From Paracoccus saliphilus (GTDB taxonomy: Bacteria; Pseudomonadota; Alphaproteobacteria; Rhodobacterales; Rhodobacteraceae), in the NCBI GenBank assembly GCA_003255745.1, contig QKYL01000196.1:1-44986 (forward strand): a DNA stretch of 44,986 nt. Direction: 5' to 3'. Position numbers and translations under genes: made by a program. The notes under the pieces were generated by a model, which saw only the letters and a list, made by a program, of their open reading frames with translations, did no database searches and was not told where the DNA came from. Below, piece by piece: positions 22,513 to 31,538 of the stretch. Each line of letters opens with the position of its first letter. Position 1 is the first letter of the stretch.

Positions 22513-24318
22513 TCATTCGGCGGCCAGCGACTGCCGCGGCTGGCCGGGCAGGTGCAACGGCAGTTCGACCCGGAAGACGGCGCCGCCTTCGGTTTCATTA
22601 TGTGCGGTCAGGCGCCCGCCGAAATCCGCAACGATGGTGGACGAGATCGCCAGTCCCAGCCCCGTTCCCTCGCCGGGCTTCTTGGTGGTCCAAAAGGGTT
22701 CAAACAGCTTTTCCAGATCCGAAACACCCGGACCGTTGTCGCGCACGGACACATAGGCGTGAGCCGCCGCCTCGACCGAGATCTCGATCGTGGCCTCGCG
22801 CCGGTCGCGCACGGCATCGACCGCATTGCGCAGCAGGTTGATCAGAACCTGCTCCAGCCGGATACGGTCGGCCAGGACCATCACCCGTTCTCGTGGGACG
22901 TTGCGGATGATGCGGATGGTGCGGGTGCGCAGCTGCGGCTCCATCATGGTCAGCGCGCTGCTGACGGCGGCGCGCAGATCCACGGGCTCGACGGCCTCGC
23001 CGCCCTTTCTGGCATAGGATTTCAGCTGCCGGGTGATCGCGCCCATTCGGTCGATCAGGTCGTCGATCCGCTGAAAACTGGACAGCGCTTCCTCGGGGCG
23101 GCCGCGCTGCAGCAGCAGGCGCGCGCCGGCCAGATAGGTCTTCATCGCGGCCAGGGGCTGGTTCAGTTCGTGACTGACGCCGGCCGACATCTCGCCCAGG
23201 GCGGCCAACTTCGACGATTGCTGCATCGTCTGCTCGGCCACGCGCAGTTCCTTCTGCACACGCTCCCGTTCGGCGATCTCGCGGGTCAGTCGGGCGTTCA
23301 GCGCCCGCAGGTCCGCCGATTCGCGCATATAAGCCACCGACTGCATCCGGGCGCGTCGCGAAAGCATCCAGAAGGCACCGGCCAGCAGGATGGCAAAGCC
23401 CATGATCTGCAGCGCCAGGATCGCGTTCACACGCTCACGCACGCTGCTGTAGGCGGTAAAGCTGATCATCCGCCAGCCGCGGAACGGAACCCGCGCCTCG
23501 GACCGCATGACGGCCCGGCCCTGCACATAGGCGTCGGCCGGGCTCGAGGTCCAATCCGCCGTCACCTGAAAGGCCCGCTGGATGGCCGAAGGGGCCGAAC
23601 GTACTGCCAGCGCCTGCGGCAGGGTCAGCCCGCGCCAGCGCGGCTCGGTCGAAAGAATGATCGTCCCTTCGCTGTCAGTCACCGCCACCGCGTCCGAAAT
23701 CCCGGCCCATGAGCGTTCCAGCCGCGTCAGATCCGCGCCCACGACGATGACGCCCAATGTCCTGCCTTCTGACAAGATGGCGCGGGAATAGGCGAACTCA
23801 TGGGCACCCGACGGCATTTCCGACACGGTGAAAACGGTGTCGCGGGATCGCAGCGCCTCCACAAAGAAGGGTGCCGCCACGCTGTTGGTGCCGATCAGAT
23901 AGCGGTCGGTCGATCCCACCACCCTGCCCGAGGCATCCAGAAGCCGGATCGATGCGGCGCCGATCTCTTTCTGCGCGGTGATCAGACGGGCGGATGTGGT
24001 CGAAAAGTCGTTGTCGTTCAGTGCGCTGATCAGCGCCGGATCGCGGGCAAACAGCAGCGGCACGACCGAATTGCGCTGCAGTTCGGACATCAGGTTGCCG
24101 GTATACAGCGCCAGGCGCAGTTCAGATCGCACGCGGGTGTTTTCGGAAAAACGGTCCGTCAGCCAGACATTGGTGCCCCAGATCGAACCCAAGGCAGTGA
24201 TGAAGATCAGCACGACGGTTGCCCGCAGCCACCACGGATTGTACAGCCGGGCGCCTACGCCGCGCCGCCGCCCTGCCCTGTCTTCGATATGCTCGTCATC
24301 GCCCAAGCACGGGTCCAT
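22513..24318 (-). CDS. dctB: Sensor histidine kinase, DctB-like
   Basis: 601-residue membrane kinase. Span 1 (about 31-53) and span 2 (about 299-319) bracket a periplasmic region of about 245 residues, the size of the tandem PAS/Cache sensor of DctB. Then comes a linker coiled coil (about 330-368), HisKA with His383 in MSAGVSHELNQPLAAMKTYL, and HATPase_c with N box LINLLRNAVDAV, G1 DNGPGVSD and G2 GTGLGLAIS. DctB proteins sense C4-dicarboxylates, but ligand residues cannot be judged by eye. It phosphorylates the regulator encoded directly downstream. Only 50 bases separate its start from the purQ stop, so some read-through from purQ is possible. Confidence 0.88.
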   Translation of the reverse strand: MDPCLGDDEHIEDRAGRRRGVGARLYNPWWLRATVVLIFITALGSIWGTNVWLTDRFSENTRVRSELRLALYTGNLMSELQRNSVVPLLFARDPALISALNDNDFSTTSARLITAQKEIGAASIRLLDASGRVVGSTDRYLIGTNSVAAPFFVEALRSRDTVFTVSEMPSGAHEFAYSRAILSEGRTLGVIVVGADLTRLERSWAGISDAVAVTDSEGTIILSTEPRWRGLTLPQALAVRSAPSAIQRAFQVTADWTSSPADAYVQGRAVMRSEARVPFRGWRMISFTAYSSVRERVNAILALQIMGFAILLAGAFWMLSRRARMQSVAYMRESADLRALNARLTREIAERERVQKELRVAEQTMQQSSKLAALGEMSAGVSHELNQPLAAMKTYLAGARLLLQRGRPEEALSSFQRIDDLIDRMGAITRQLKSYARKGGEAVEPVDLRAAVSSALTMMEPQLRTRTIRIIRNVPRERVMVLADRIRLEQVLINLLRNAVDAVRDRREATIEISVEAAAHAYVSVRDNGPGVSDLEKLFEPFWTTKKPGEGTGLGLAISSTIVADFGGRLTAHNETEGGAVFRVELPLHLPGQPRQSLAAE

Positions 24319-24368
24319 CCACTGTGATCGCCGGCGGCAATCTACGGCGAACGCCGCGCAGGCTCAAG

Positions 24369-25037
24369 TCAGGCATGCATGAGAGAAGCGACCAGCCCCT
24401 GGAAAAGCGGGGCACCGTCGGTGCCTCCAGTGGCCGGATCGGCGGCACGCTCGGGGTGGGGCATCATGCCCAGGACGCGGCGGTTCTCCGACAGGATGCC
24501 GGCAATGTCGCCCAAGGACCCGTTCAGGGCCGGCGCATAGGTGAAGGCGATGCGGTCCTGGTCACGCAGCGCCGCCAATCCCTCCGTCCCGATCTGATAG
24601 TTGCCGTCGTGATGGGCAACAGGAACCGAAATCGTCTGCCCCACCGTGTAGCCGGCGGTAAAGGCGCTGTCGGCAGTGCCCACCCGCAGCGAGGCTGGCT
24701 TGCACAGGAAGGTCAGGCCCGTATTGCGCATCAGCGCGCCGGGCAGCATCCCCAGTTCGGTCAGGACCTGAAACCCGTTGCAGATCCCTAGCAGATAACC
24801 GCCGCGTGCCGCATGGGCCTTCAGCGCCGCCGCAATGGGTGATTGCGCCGCAATCGCGCCACAGCGCAGGTAGTCGCCAAACGAAAAGCCCCCCGGCACG
24901 GCGACCAGATCCACGCCATCGGGAAGGTGGCTGTCCTTGTGCCAGACGCGGGACACTTCGGCCCCCGCCTGTTCCAGCGCAACGGCCAGATCGCGGTCGC
25001 AATTCGATCCGGGGAAGGTGACGACGGCGGCTTTCAT
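24369..25037 (-). CDS. purQ: Phosphoribosylformylglycinamidine synthase subunit PurQ
   Basis: Glutaminase subunit of FGAM synthase in purine synthesis; it supplies ammonia to PurL. 222 residues, normal length. Class I amidotransferase features: N-terminal MKAAVVTFPGSNCDRDL, nucleophile Cys in LLGICNGFQVLTELG, and the His/Glu pair in MMPHPERAADP. The ATG at 25037 begins the conserved sequence; a preceding in-frame ATG lacks support. purS and purL, often adjacent in alphaproteobacteria, are not within the window next to it. The 160 bases upstream hold the icd terminator and the purQ promoter, including a G8 run at about 25096-25103. Confidence 0.95.
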   Translation of the reverse strand: MKAAVVTFPGSNCDRDLAVALEQAGAEVSRVWHKDSHLPDGVDLVAVPGGFSFGDYLRCGAIAAQSPIAAALKAHAARGGYLLGICNGFQVLTELGMLPGALMRNTGLTFLCKPASLRVGTADSAFTAGYTVGQTISVPVAHHDGNYQIGTEGLAALRDQDRIAFTYAPALNGSLGDIAGILSENRRVLGMMPHPERAADPATGGTDGAPLFQGLVASLMHA

Positions 25038-25163
25038 CCACGTGGCTCCTGTCTGGGGACACCTTGCCATTAACGCAGCCCGGGCGCCAAAGAAAGGGGG
25101 GGGTTGCCCGAAGGGGACAACAAGGCCGCGGCTTCTTCGTTGGGCAAATACCCTCGCCGAAGG

Positions 25164-25190
25164 CGAAAGGGCCGGGCAAATGCCCGGCCC
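25164..25190 (-). terminator. Terminator downstream of icd
   Basis: Perfect 10-bp stem GGGCCGGGCA / TGCCCGGCCC (25169-25178 with 25181-25190), followed on the minus strand by TTT and a second small stem (CGCCTTCGGCG). It starts eight bases after the icd stop. Confidence 0.7.
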
Positions 25191-25197
25191 CCTGCGA

Positions 25198-26409
25198 TCA
25201 GTTCAGCGCCTTGTTCAGGTACTCGTCGACCTTTTCCAGATAGCCCATCGTGGTCAGCCATTTCTGGTCCGGACCGACCAGCAGCGCCAGGTCCTTGGTC
25301 ATGTGACCATCCTCGACCGCCTGCACGGTGACGCGCTCCAGCGTCTCGGCAAAGTTCAGCAGCTGGGCGTTGTCGTCCAGCTTGGCACGGTGCTTCAGGC
25401 CGCCCGTCCAGGCAAAGATCGACGCGATCGAGTTGGTCGAGGTCGCGTTGCCCTTCTGGTGTTCACGATAGTGGCGGGTGACGGTGCCGTGGGCCGCTTC
25501 CGATTCCACGATCTTTCCATCCGGCGTCATCAGAACCGAGGTCATCAGGCCCAGCGACCCGAAGCCCTGTGCAACGGTGTCCGACTGCACGTCACCGTCA
25601 TAGTTCTTGCAGGCCCAGACATAGCCGCCCGACCATTTCATCGCCGATGCGACCATGTCGTCGATCAGGCGGTGTTCATAATGGATGCCGGCCTTCTTGA
25701 ACTGGTCCTCGAATTCGGCCTCGTAGACTTCCTGGAACAGGTCCTTGAAGCGGCCGTCATAGGCCTTGAGGATGGTGTTCTTGGTCGACAGATAGACCGG
25801 ATAGCCGCGCGACAGGCCATAGTTCATCGACGCCCGCGCGAAATCGCGGATCGAATCGTCCAGGTTGTACATGGCCATGGTCACGCCGGCGGACGGGGCG
25901 TTGAAGACCTCATGCTCGATCGTCTCGCCGTCGTCGCCGACGAACTTGATCGTCAGCTTGCCCTTGCCGGGGAAGCGGAAGTCGGTGGCGCGGTACTGGT
26001 CACCGAAGGCATGGCGGCCGACAATGATCGGCTGCGTCCAGCCCGGCACCAGCCGCGGGACGTTCTGGCAGATGATCGGTTCGCGGAAGATCACGCCGCC
26101 CAGGATGTTGCGGATCGTGCCGTTGGGGCTGCGCCACATCTTCTTCAGGCCGAATTCCTCGACACGGGCTTCGTCGGGGGTAATGGTCGCGCACTTGACG
26201 CCGACGCCGTGCAGCTTGATCGCCTCGGCCGCGTCGATGGTGATCTGGTCGTCGGTGCGATCCCGCTCCTCGATGCCCAGGTCGTAGTATTTCAGGTCGA
26301 TGTCCAGATAGGGCAGGATCAGCTTTTGCTTGATGAAGTCCCAGATGATCCGCGTCATCTCGTCGCCGTCGAGTTCGACGACGGGATTTGCGACATTGAT
26401 CTTCGACAT
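25198..26409 (-). CDS. icd: NADP-dependent isocitrate dehydrogenase
   Basis: TCA-cycle enzyme oxidising isocitrate to 2-oxoglutarate with NADP+. 403 residues of the eukaryotic-like homodimeric subfamily, distinct from E. coli Icd: [20 protein letters not shown] at the N-terminus, [14 protein letters not shown] with the substrate-binding Ser/Asn/Arg set, [20 protein letters not shown], and the cofactor region [12 protein letters not shown]. The metal-binding Asp residues in [16 protein letters not shown] and NYDGDVQSD are present. The start at 26409 is preceded by a G-rich stretch (AAGGGGG) acting as ribosome-binding site. Monocistronic, with its own terminator. The 259 bases upstream to the Hint gene hold its promoter; a direct repeat GTATGC-N4-GTATGC lies near 26480. 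Confidence 0.96.
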   Translation of the reverse strand: MSKINVANPVVELDGDEMTRIIWDFIKQKLILPYLDIDLKYYDLGIEERDRTDDQITIDAAEAIKLHGVGVKCATITPDEARVEEFGLKKMWRSPNGTIRNILGGVIFREPIICQNVPRLVPGWTQPIIVGRHAFGDQYRATDFRFPGKGKLTIKFVGDDGETIEHEVFNAPSAGVTMAMYNLDDSIRDFARASMNYGLSRGYPVYLSTKNTILKAYDGRFKDLFQEVYEAEFEDQFKKAGIHYEHRLIDDMVASAMKWSGGYVWACKNYDGDVQSDTVAQGFGSLGLMTSVLMTPDGKIVESEAAHGTVTRHYREHQKGNATSTNSIASIFAWTGGLKHRAKLDDNAQLLNFAETLERVTVQAVEDGHMTKDLALLVGPDQKWLTTMGYLEKVDEYLNKALN

Positions 26410-26668
26410 GGGGGGCCCCCTTTGGCGTTGGATTCGGATGCTCGCCTATAGCCCGATCACGCTGCAAAGGAAAGACGGTATGCGATTGTATGCCAACCGG
26501 CAGATCCTGATGGAGGGGGATCGCGGGTGCCCGTCTCCACTGCGTGGATGACAGGGCTTGATACAGCCGATTGGTCAAAATGTCCGCAAAGGCAAGTTGC
26601 CCGCTGCGCGTCGGGGCGCATAACTGGCTGCAGTTGCTTTATGATTTCCATTGTTTTGGCAGGTTCAC

Positions 26669-27805
26669 ATGACCGACGTCACCTGGCTCTGGTTCGGCAA
26701 CCAGCTGCAAGCCAACATGGATCCCACCACGCCCGCCTCGACCGCAGAGGCCGAGCATCTTGTCGGCTACGGCGCCACGGGTCCGAACCAGATCGCAGCC
26801 GTGACTGTTTCCGGCACCACGCGAACCATCACCGTTAACGGAACCAGCACGCAGGCCTTCGCGACGACCTACAACAACAATCCCTATGGCCCCAGCCCGA
26901 TGAGCTTCGTCCGCCCGACGGACGACATGAATGTCGGCAGCCAGATCACGGGCCTTTTCAGCGCCAACTATCGGGTGACCATGGGCGACGGCACCCAGGT
27001 GGAAAGAACAGGGGCGCTGATCCAGATGAGCAGCGGAGACATCTTCCTGCGCCCCACTGCACAGAACGTCGCCGAGTGGGAGGATATTACCACGCTGCGG
27101 TCGGTCAAGATCCTGTCCGTCACCCCGGGGGACGCAAATACCTATGCCGCCACCGTATCCTTCAGCCCGCAGATCATGGATGTCGAGATCGTCTGCTTTG
27201 CGGCCGGAACCCTGATCCGCACAATATCGGGGGATCGTCCGGTCGAGACCTTGTCTGCGGGGGATCTTATCTGGACGCGTGACAACGGGTATCAGCCGCT
27301 GCGCTGGTGCGGATCAAGCCATCTGGACGGGGTGGACCTGGCCGCAGCCCCTCGGCTGCGCCCGGTGCGCATCGAGGCGGGTGCCTTGGGCGCCGGCATT
27401 CCCCGTTCTACCCTGACCGTGTCGCCGCAGCACCGCATTCTGGTCCGGTCTGTCATCGCGCAGCGGATGTTCGGCACCCGCGAACTACTGGCCCCCGCCA
27501 AGCAGCTTCTTGCGCTGGAAGGGGTCGAGGTTGACGACCGGTGCCAGAGCGTCACCTATCATCACCTCCTGTTCAATCGCCACGAGATCCTGATTGCCAA
27601 CGGGACCGAGGCCGAATCGCTTTATCCCGGTGTGCAGGCGCTGCATGCGCTGGACAAAACGGCACTGCAAGAAATTCAGGCCCTGTTTCCCGCCTTGATG
27701 AAGACAAAGGCCGCGCCCCCTTCTGCCCGTCCGTTTGGCAAGGGCGCGAAACTGCGCCGCCTGGTCATTCGGCACGCTGCCAGTGGGCAGCCCCTGGTGG
27801 CGTGA
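26669..27805 (+). CDS. Hint-domain (intein/hedgehog-fold) protein of the Rhodobacteraceae type
   Basis: 378 residues. Residues 1-170 are rich in Thr, Ser, Gly and Asn with alternating beta-type pattern and no classical signal peptide. A Hint_2-like domain follows (about 174-325): it opens at VCFAAGTLIRT (Cys176) with a DRPVETLSAGDLIWTRD block, has SPQHRILV (His255) as the block-B histidine, and closes near HHLLFNRHEILIANG. After it comes a basic tail of about 50 residues. Hint domains perform protein self-cleavage or ligation in inteins and hedgehog proteins; in Rhodobacterales they occur in possibly secreted surface proteins whose action is not established. No obvious C-terminal Asn-Cys/Ser/Thr splice junction is visible, so splicing is unlikely and N-terminal cleavage at Cys176 is the testable option. 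The start at 26669 follows a weak AGG site. Confidence 0.8.
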   Translation: MTDVTWLWFGNQLQANMDPTTPASTAEAEHLVGYGATGPNQIAAVTVSGTTRTITVNGTSTQAFATTYNNNPYGPSPMSFVRPTDDMNVGSQITGLFSANYRVTMGDGTQVERTGALIQMSSGDIFLRPTAQNVAEWEDITTLRSVKILSVTPGDANTYAATVSFSPQIMDVEIVCFAAGTLIRTISGDRPVETLSAGDLIWTRDNGYQPLRWCGSSHLDGVDLAAAPRLRPVRIEAGALGAGIPRSTLTVSPQHRILVRSVIAQRMFGTRELLAPAKQLLALEGVEVDDRCQSVTYHHLLFNRHEILIANGTEAESLYPGVQALHALDKTALQEIQALFPALMKTKAAPPSARPFGKGAKLRRLVIRHAASGQPLVA

Positions 27806-27844
27806 CGCCCGCGCCATCCTCCAGCCGCGCCATTGCCACGTCCC

Positions 27845-28969
27845 TCACCGGGCGGAAAAATGGGACGCAAGCCGTCCATGCAGCCAGGCCCACAGTTCGG
27901 CCGAGGCGGCCTCGACCCAGGCGCCGACCCGGCCCTCCATCTGCGCCAATGTCACTCCGTAGGCGACCCAGCCCGCTCCGCCCGCGTGCAGGTTCTGGAT
28001 CGCCGGCTGGCAGCGGTCCAGCCCCTTGGCGAAAATCGCATCGGGCGTTTCGACGGCCTCGAACTCCTGCCAAAGCGCCAGAAACTCGACCGCCTGTCCG
28101 TCCGGCAGCAGCCCAAAGATTCGGCGCGCCGCGGCCGCTTCCGCCTGCTGGACCGCAGCCGACCCATGGGCCTGACCTCCGGCGGAATGCAGCGGCACGT
28201 CGCCCACGTCGATCTCGACCAGATCGTGGATCAGCAGCATGCGGATGACCCGGCCGACATCGACGCCCGGCCCCGCCAGCGGTGCCAGGACCAGCGCATA
28301 CAGCGCCAGATGCCAGCTGTGTTCGGCGCTGTTCTCGTGGCGCGAGCCGTCGATCAGCGTGTTTGCGCGATGAACCGACTTTAGCCGGTCCGCCTCGGCC
28401 AGAAATGCAAGCCGTCGTGCCAGATCGTTGTCAGGCAGCGCCTCCTGCGCCAGCAGGTGACGCGCCGCGGCGGCAGCCTCCGGCCATTCCTGCACCATCC
28501 GGGCCGCGCGGCCACATTCCAGGTTGGCGCGGACGATCCGGACATGATCGGGCAGCGGCGCGCCCGCCTGCAGCACCTGGAACAGCGGCTGGATGTGATC
28601 CATGCGCTTGGCCATCACGGCGTCGCTGCAGTCCATCGCCTCAAAGGCCCGCCAAAGATCCGCCAGCACCGCACCATCCGGCATCAGGCCAAAGATGCGC
28701 GCCGCGCCCGCTTCCTCGGCCAGCCGCAGCGCGACCGCATCATGGTCCAGGTGGATCGGCTGATCACCCGCGTCGATCTCGACCAGGTCATGCACCAGGA
28801 TCATCGCGATCGCGCGATCGCTGACCCCGAAGACCATCGCGTAAAGCGCGACGTGCCAGCTGTGTTCGGCGCTGTTCTCGGGCCGTGACAGGTCCATCAG
28901 CAAATTGGCGCGTTGGACCGTCTTCAGCCGATCCGCCTCGCACAGGAATGCGACCACCTGATCCAACAT
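27845..28969 (-). CDS. Tandem HD-domain phosphohydrolase (YfbR/HDDC2-like, two domains)
   Basis: 374 residues made of two similar halves (about 1-175 and 178-374). Each half has the same HD signature: SRPENSAEHSWHVALYAM with LVHDLVEIDAGD in the first, and SRHENSAEHSWHLALYALVL with LIHDLVEIDVGD in the second, so both metal sites (H...HD...D) look intact. Single-domain relatives include 5'-deoxynucleotidase YfbR and HDDC2, acting on deoxynucleoside monophosphates; the substrate here is unproven. It looks like an internal duplication and fusion. It converges with the Hint-domain gene (39 bases apart, no terminator seen). The start at 28969 is where the first half's conserved sequence begins. Confidence 0.85.
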   Translation of the reverse strand: MLDQVVAFLCEADRLKTVQRANLLMDLSRPENSAEHSWHVALYAMVFGVSDRAIAMILVHDLVEIDAGDQPIHLDHDAVALRLAEEAGAARIFGLMPDGAVLADLWRAFEAMDCSDAVMAKRMDHIQPLFQVLQAGAPLPDHVRIVRANLECGRAARMVQEWPEAAAAARHLLAQEALPDNDLARRLAFLAEADRLKSVHRANTLIDGSRHENSAEHSWHLALYALVLAPLAGPGVDVGRVIRMLLIHDLVEIDVGDVPLHSAGGQAHGSAAVQQAEAAAARRIFGLLPDGQAVEFLALWQEFEAVETPDAIFAKGLDRCQPAIQNLHAGGAGWVAYGVTLAQMEGRVGAWVEAASAELWAWLHGRLASHFSAR

Positions 28970-29034
28970 GGCAGGGCCTTTCCTCTTGGACCACCGGACC
29001 GGCAGGCCGGGACAAGGCGCCCCGGCCACGCGGT

Positions 29035-29697
29035 TCAGCGTGTGTTTTCGGTCAGGCGGCGGCGGACATAGCCTTGAACCAGATCGATCATCGGCTTCAT
29101 GTGGGTCTCGTCGTCGCGGAAGAAGTGATCCGCGCCTTCGATCTCCTCATGGGTGATGGTGATGCCCTTCTGCTCGCGCAGCTTGGAAACAAGCGCATGC
29201 GTGTCCTTGGGCGGCGCCACCCGGTCGGCCGTTCCGTTCACGATCAGCCCCGAGGACGGGCATGGCGCCAGGAAGCTGAAATCATACATGTTCGCCGGGG
29301 GCGCCACGCTGATGAAGCCGGTGATCTCGGGGCGGCGCATCAGCAGCTGCATCCCGATCCAGGCGCCAAAGCTGAAGCCCGCGACCCAGCAATGCTTGGA
29401 GTTCGGGTTCATCGCCTGCAGGTAATCCAGCGCGGATGCGGCGTCCGACAGCTCTCCGATGCCCTGATCGAATTCGCCCTGGCTGCGGCCCACGCCCCGG
29501 AAGTTGAAGCGCATCACGGTAAAGCCCATCTTGTGAAAGGCGTAATGCAGGTTATAGACGACCCGGTTGTTCATCGTCCCGCCATATTGCGGATGCGGAT
29601 GCAGCACGATGGCGATGGGGGCGTCGGGCTTGCCGGGCTGGGGATGATAACGGCCTTCAAGGCGGCCTTCGGGACCGGGAAAAATCAGCTCGGGCAT
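29035..29697 (-). CDS. Alpha/beta hydrolase (COG2945-like)
   Basis: 220 residues with the alpha/beta-hydrolase core: oxyanion-region HPHPQYGGTMNN, nucleophile elbow VAGFSFGAW (Ser in GxSxG), late Asp in LIVNGTADRVAPP and catalytic His in EEIEGADHFFRDDE. No signal peptide, so cytoplasmic. COG2945 members are annotated as predicted dienelactone-hydrolase-like enzymes or serine hydrolases; the substrate is unknown. It is divergent from iscR and 65 bases upstream of the tandem-HD gene on the same strand, so those two may share a transcript. Confidence 0.87.
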   Translation of the reverse strand: MPELIFPGPEGRLEGRYHPQPGKPDAPIAIVLHPHPQYGGTMNNRVVYNLHYAFHKMGFTVMRFNFRGVGRSQGEFDQGIGELSDAASALDYLQAMNPNSKHCWVAGFSFGAWIGMQLLMRRPEITGFISVAPPANMYDFSFLAPCPSSGLIVNGTADRVAPPKDTHALVSKLREQKGITITHEEIEGADHFFRDDETHMKPMIDLVQGYVRRRLTENTR

Positions 29698-29876
29698 GGT
29701 TGTCCTTCACAGGGCTTGTCGGGTTTCTTGACGCGTGCGCGCGCGGCTTCTAGACGGAATATCTGGGCAGCCGGCGCAGGCTTGGCAAGGAACGTGCCGG
29801 CCGGGCATAGCGTGCGACAACGGCAGCCGTCAATGCAAGGCAGACTGCGCAGGGCGCGGATGGAGGAAAGCAGGCC

Positions 29877-30335
29877 ATGAAACTGTCAACGAAGGGCCGC
29901 TATGCCATCATCGCGCTGGTCGATCTGTCGATCGCAAAGGGCGACGACCTTACCTCGCTGGCCGAGATTTCCAAGCGGCAGGACATTTCGCTTCCCTATC
30001 TGGAACAGCTGTTCGTGCGGCTGAGGCGCGCAGGCCTCGTGGCCTCGGTGCGCGGTCCCGGCGGCGGCTATCGTCTGGCCCGCACGCCCGAGACGATCCG
30101 CATCGCCGAAATCCTGGAGGCCGTGGACGAAACCGTCAGCGCGATGCATATCGGCGCCGGCGCCTCGGGCGGGATTTCAGGGTCGCGGGCGCAGACTCTG
30201 TCCAACCGACTCTGGGAGAGCCTGTCGGCACATGTCTATGTCTTCCTGCACAACCACTGCCTGGCCGATGTCGCCCGCAACCAGCTGTTGCCCTGCCCCG
30301 CGCTGCCCAAGATCCTGAACGTCGTGGACGAGTGA
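29877..30335 (+). CDS. iscR: Rrf2-family iron-sulfur regulator IscR (Rhodobacter-type, few cysteines)
   Basis: 152-residue winged-helix regulator starting MKLSTKGRYAIIALVDLS, the canonical Rrf2 N-terminus, with recognition helix region ISLPYLEQLFVRLRRAGLV and wing RGPGGGYRLAR. E. coli IscR binds its [2Fe-2S] cluster with Cys92, Cys98 and Cys104; here the corresponding loop (about 90-105, HIGAGASGGISGS) has no cysteine. The only cysteines are Cys128 and Cys140. Rhodobacter sphaeroides IscR is reported to use an unusual one-cysteine ligation, which fits. Ribosome-binding site GGAGGAAAG. A possible promoter TTGACG-N17-TAGACG lies at about 29728-29756. No suf or isc gene follows; the next gene is convergent arsH. 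Confidence 0.87.
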   Translation: MKLSTKGRYAIIALVDLSIAKGDDLTSLAEISKRQDISLPYLEQLFVRLRRAGLVASVRGPGGGYRLARTPETIRIAEILEAVDETVSAMHIGAGASGGISGSRAQTLSNRLWESLSAHVYVFLHNHCLADVARNQLLPCPALPKILNVVDE

Positions 30336-30382
30336 CGCGGCCAAGCCGTCCTTGATCCCGGTCGGGGCCTAAGGGCGCGTTT

Positions 30383-30407
30383 CGGGGGCCAGTGGCGCTG
30401 GCCCCCG
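30383..30407. terminator. Hairpin between convergent iscR and arsH
   Basis: Perfect 10-bp stem CGGGGGCCAG / CTGGCCCCCG with loop TGGCG, placed between the two convergent stops (30335 and 30440). It lacks a T-run on either side but its position fits a shared bidirectional terminator. Confidence 0.55.
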
Positions 30408-30439
30408 GCGCCGCGGGACGCAGCTCGGTCCTGCGGCAA

Positions 30440-31144
30440 TCACAAACGCGCGCGGATCTCCTCGGCCTTCACGGCTGCGTCGCGCCGCTCGGAATAGCGA
30501 TTGACCAACGTGACGCGATGCGGCCGGGTCAGCAGGGTAAAGCGCACCAGCTCCTCCATCACGTCGACGACCCGGTCGTAATAGCTGGATGGCTTCATCC
30601 GGCCGTTCTCGTCGAACTCCTGCCAGGCACGCGCGACCGAAGACTGGTTGGGGATCGTCAGCATCCGCATCCATCGCCCCAGAATGCGCATGTTATTGAC
30701 GGCGTTGAAGCTCTGGCTGCCACCACAGACTTGCATCACCGCCAGAACCTGCCCCTGTGTCGGCCGGACCGAGCCGATGGTCAGCGGGATGTGGTCCACC
30801 TGCGCCTTCATCAGGCCGGACATGTTGCCGTGCGTCTCGGGGCTGGACCAGACCATCGCATCCGCCCACAGCACATGGTCGCGCAGCTCGTCGATGGCCG
30901 GATGCCCCGCGTCATGCTGGTCCGGAAAGGGCAGGTCCGAAGGGTCGAAGATGCGCACAACCGCGCCCAGCCGGATCAGCACGCGGGCCGCCTCCTCGGC
31001 AACGAGGCGGGAATAGCTGCGGTCGCGCAGCGACCCGAACAGGATCAGCACCTTTACCGGATCGTCGCCCGCCTGCAGGCTTGGCAGCAGCGCCGCGTCG
31101 AGCGCCGGCAGGTGGTCAGGTTCGGTCAGGTCGATCAGCCGCAT
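30440..31144 (-). CDS. arsH: ArsH-type NADPH-dependent FMN reductase
   Basis: 234 residues. Flavodoxin-like fold with the FMN phosphate loop [20 protein letters not shown] near residue 33 and ArsH-specific blocks [21 protein letters not shown] and [15 protein letters not shown]. ArsH enzymes oxidise trivalent organoarsenicals and also reduce quinones or azo dyes and H2O2 through FMN. It is coupled to arsC by a TGATG junction, the arsC stop sharing one base with the arsH start. No arsR, arsB/acr3 or arsM is nearby, so this is not a complete arsenic operon. The last residues extend beyond the conserved fold with a charged tail. Confidence 0.92.
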   Translation of the reverse strand: MRLIDLTEPDHLPALDAALLPSLQAGDDPVKVLILFGSLRDRSYSRLVAEEAARVLIRLGAVVRIFDPSDLPFPDQHDAGHPAIDELRDHVLWADAMVWSSPETHGNMSGLMKAQVDHIPLTIGSVRPTQGQVLAVMQVCGGSQSFNAVNNMRILGRWMRMLTIPNQSSVARAWQEFDENGRMKPSSYYDRVVDVMEELVRFTLLTRPHRVTLVNRYSERRDAAVKAEEIRARL

Positions 31145-31509
31145 CAGGGGCGTCCTTGCGTCAGGAAATCAAAAATCCGCTCTTTCGGGCGGCAGAGGAT
31201 GGCGCCCTGGGGGCCAAACACCACCGGCCGTTCAATCAGCAGGGGGTGTTCGGCCATGGCGGAAATCAACCTAGCATCGTCCAGAGCCGGGTCCGAGAGA
31301 CCAAGCTCTTCATAAGCTGTGCCTTTTCGACGCAGCAGCCCCCGCGCCCCCAGGTCCATAACCTGCAGCGCATGGGCGATCTCATCCGCGTCCGGCGGCT
31401 GCTGCACATAGTCGCGCACCGTCACCTCGACCCCCGCCTCGCGCAGCGCGGCCAGCACAAAGCGCGAGGTCGAACAGGTCGGCTTGTGCCAGATCACATA
31501 GCCCGCCAT
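31144..31509 (-). CDS. arsC: Arsenate reductase, glutaredoxin-coupled ArsC type
   Basis: 121 residues with the thioredoxin-fold ArsC signature [17 protein letters not shown] (catalytic Cys12) and later conserved arginines in [14 protein letters not shown] and the cis-proline region LLIERPVVF. That set distinguishes true ArsC from Spx-like relatives, though relaxed members (YfgD/YffB) remain possible. It reduces arsenate to arsenite using glutathione and glutaredoxin in the cytoplasm. Immediately upstream and overlapping arsH by one base. No arsenite efflux gene follows, so either efflux is encoded elsewhere or the pair works in another stress. Confidence 0.85.
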   Translation of the reverse strand: MAGYVIWHKPTCSTSRFVLAALREAGVEVTVRDYVQQPPDADEIAHALQVMDLGARGLLRRKGTAYEELGLSDPALDDARLISAMAEHPLLIERPVVFGPQGAILCRPKERIFDFLTQGRP

Positions 31510-31538
31510 CAGAACCCCCGTCGCAAAGCCCCCGGACC

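Noticed and set aside
21165..24318. Firm assignment to C4-dicarboxylate sensing
   Set aside because: No dctPQM or dctA in the window, and ligand-binding residues cannot be judged by eye.
26669..27805. Hint protein as an active intein
   Set aside because: No host protein split and no C-terminal Asn plus Cys/Ser/Thr junction visible.
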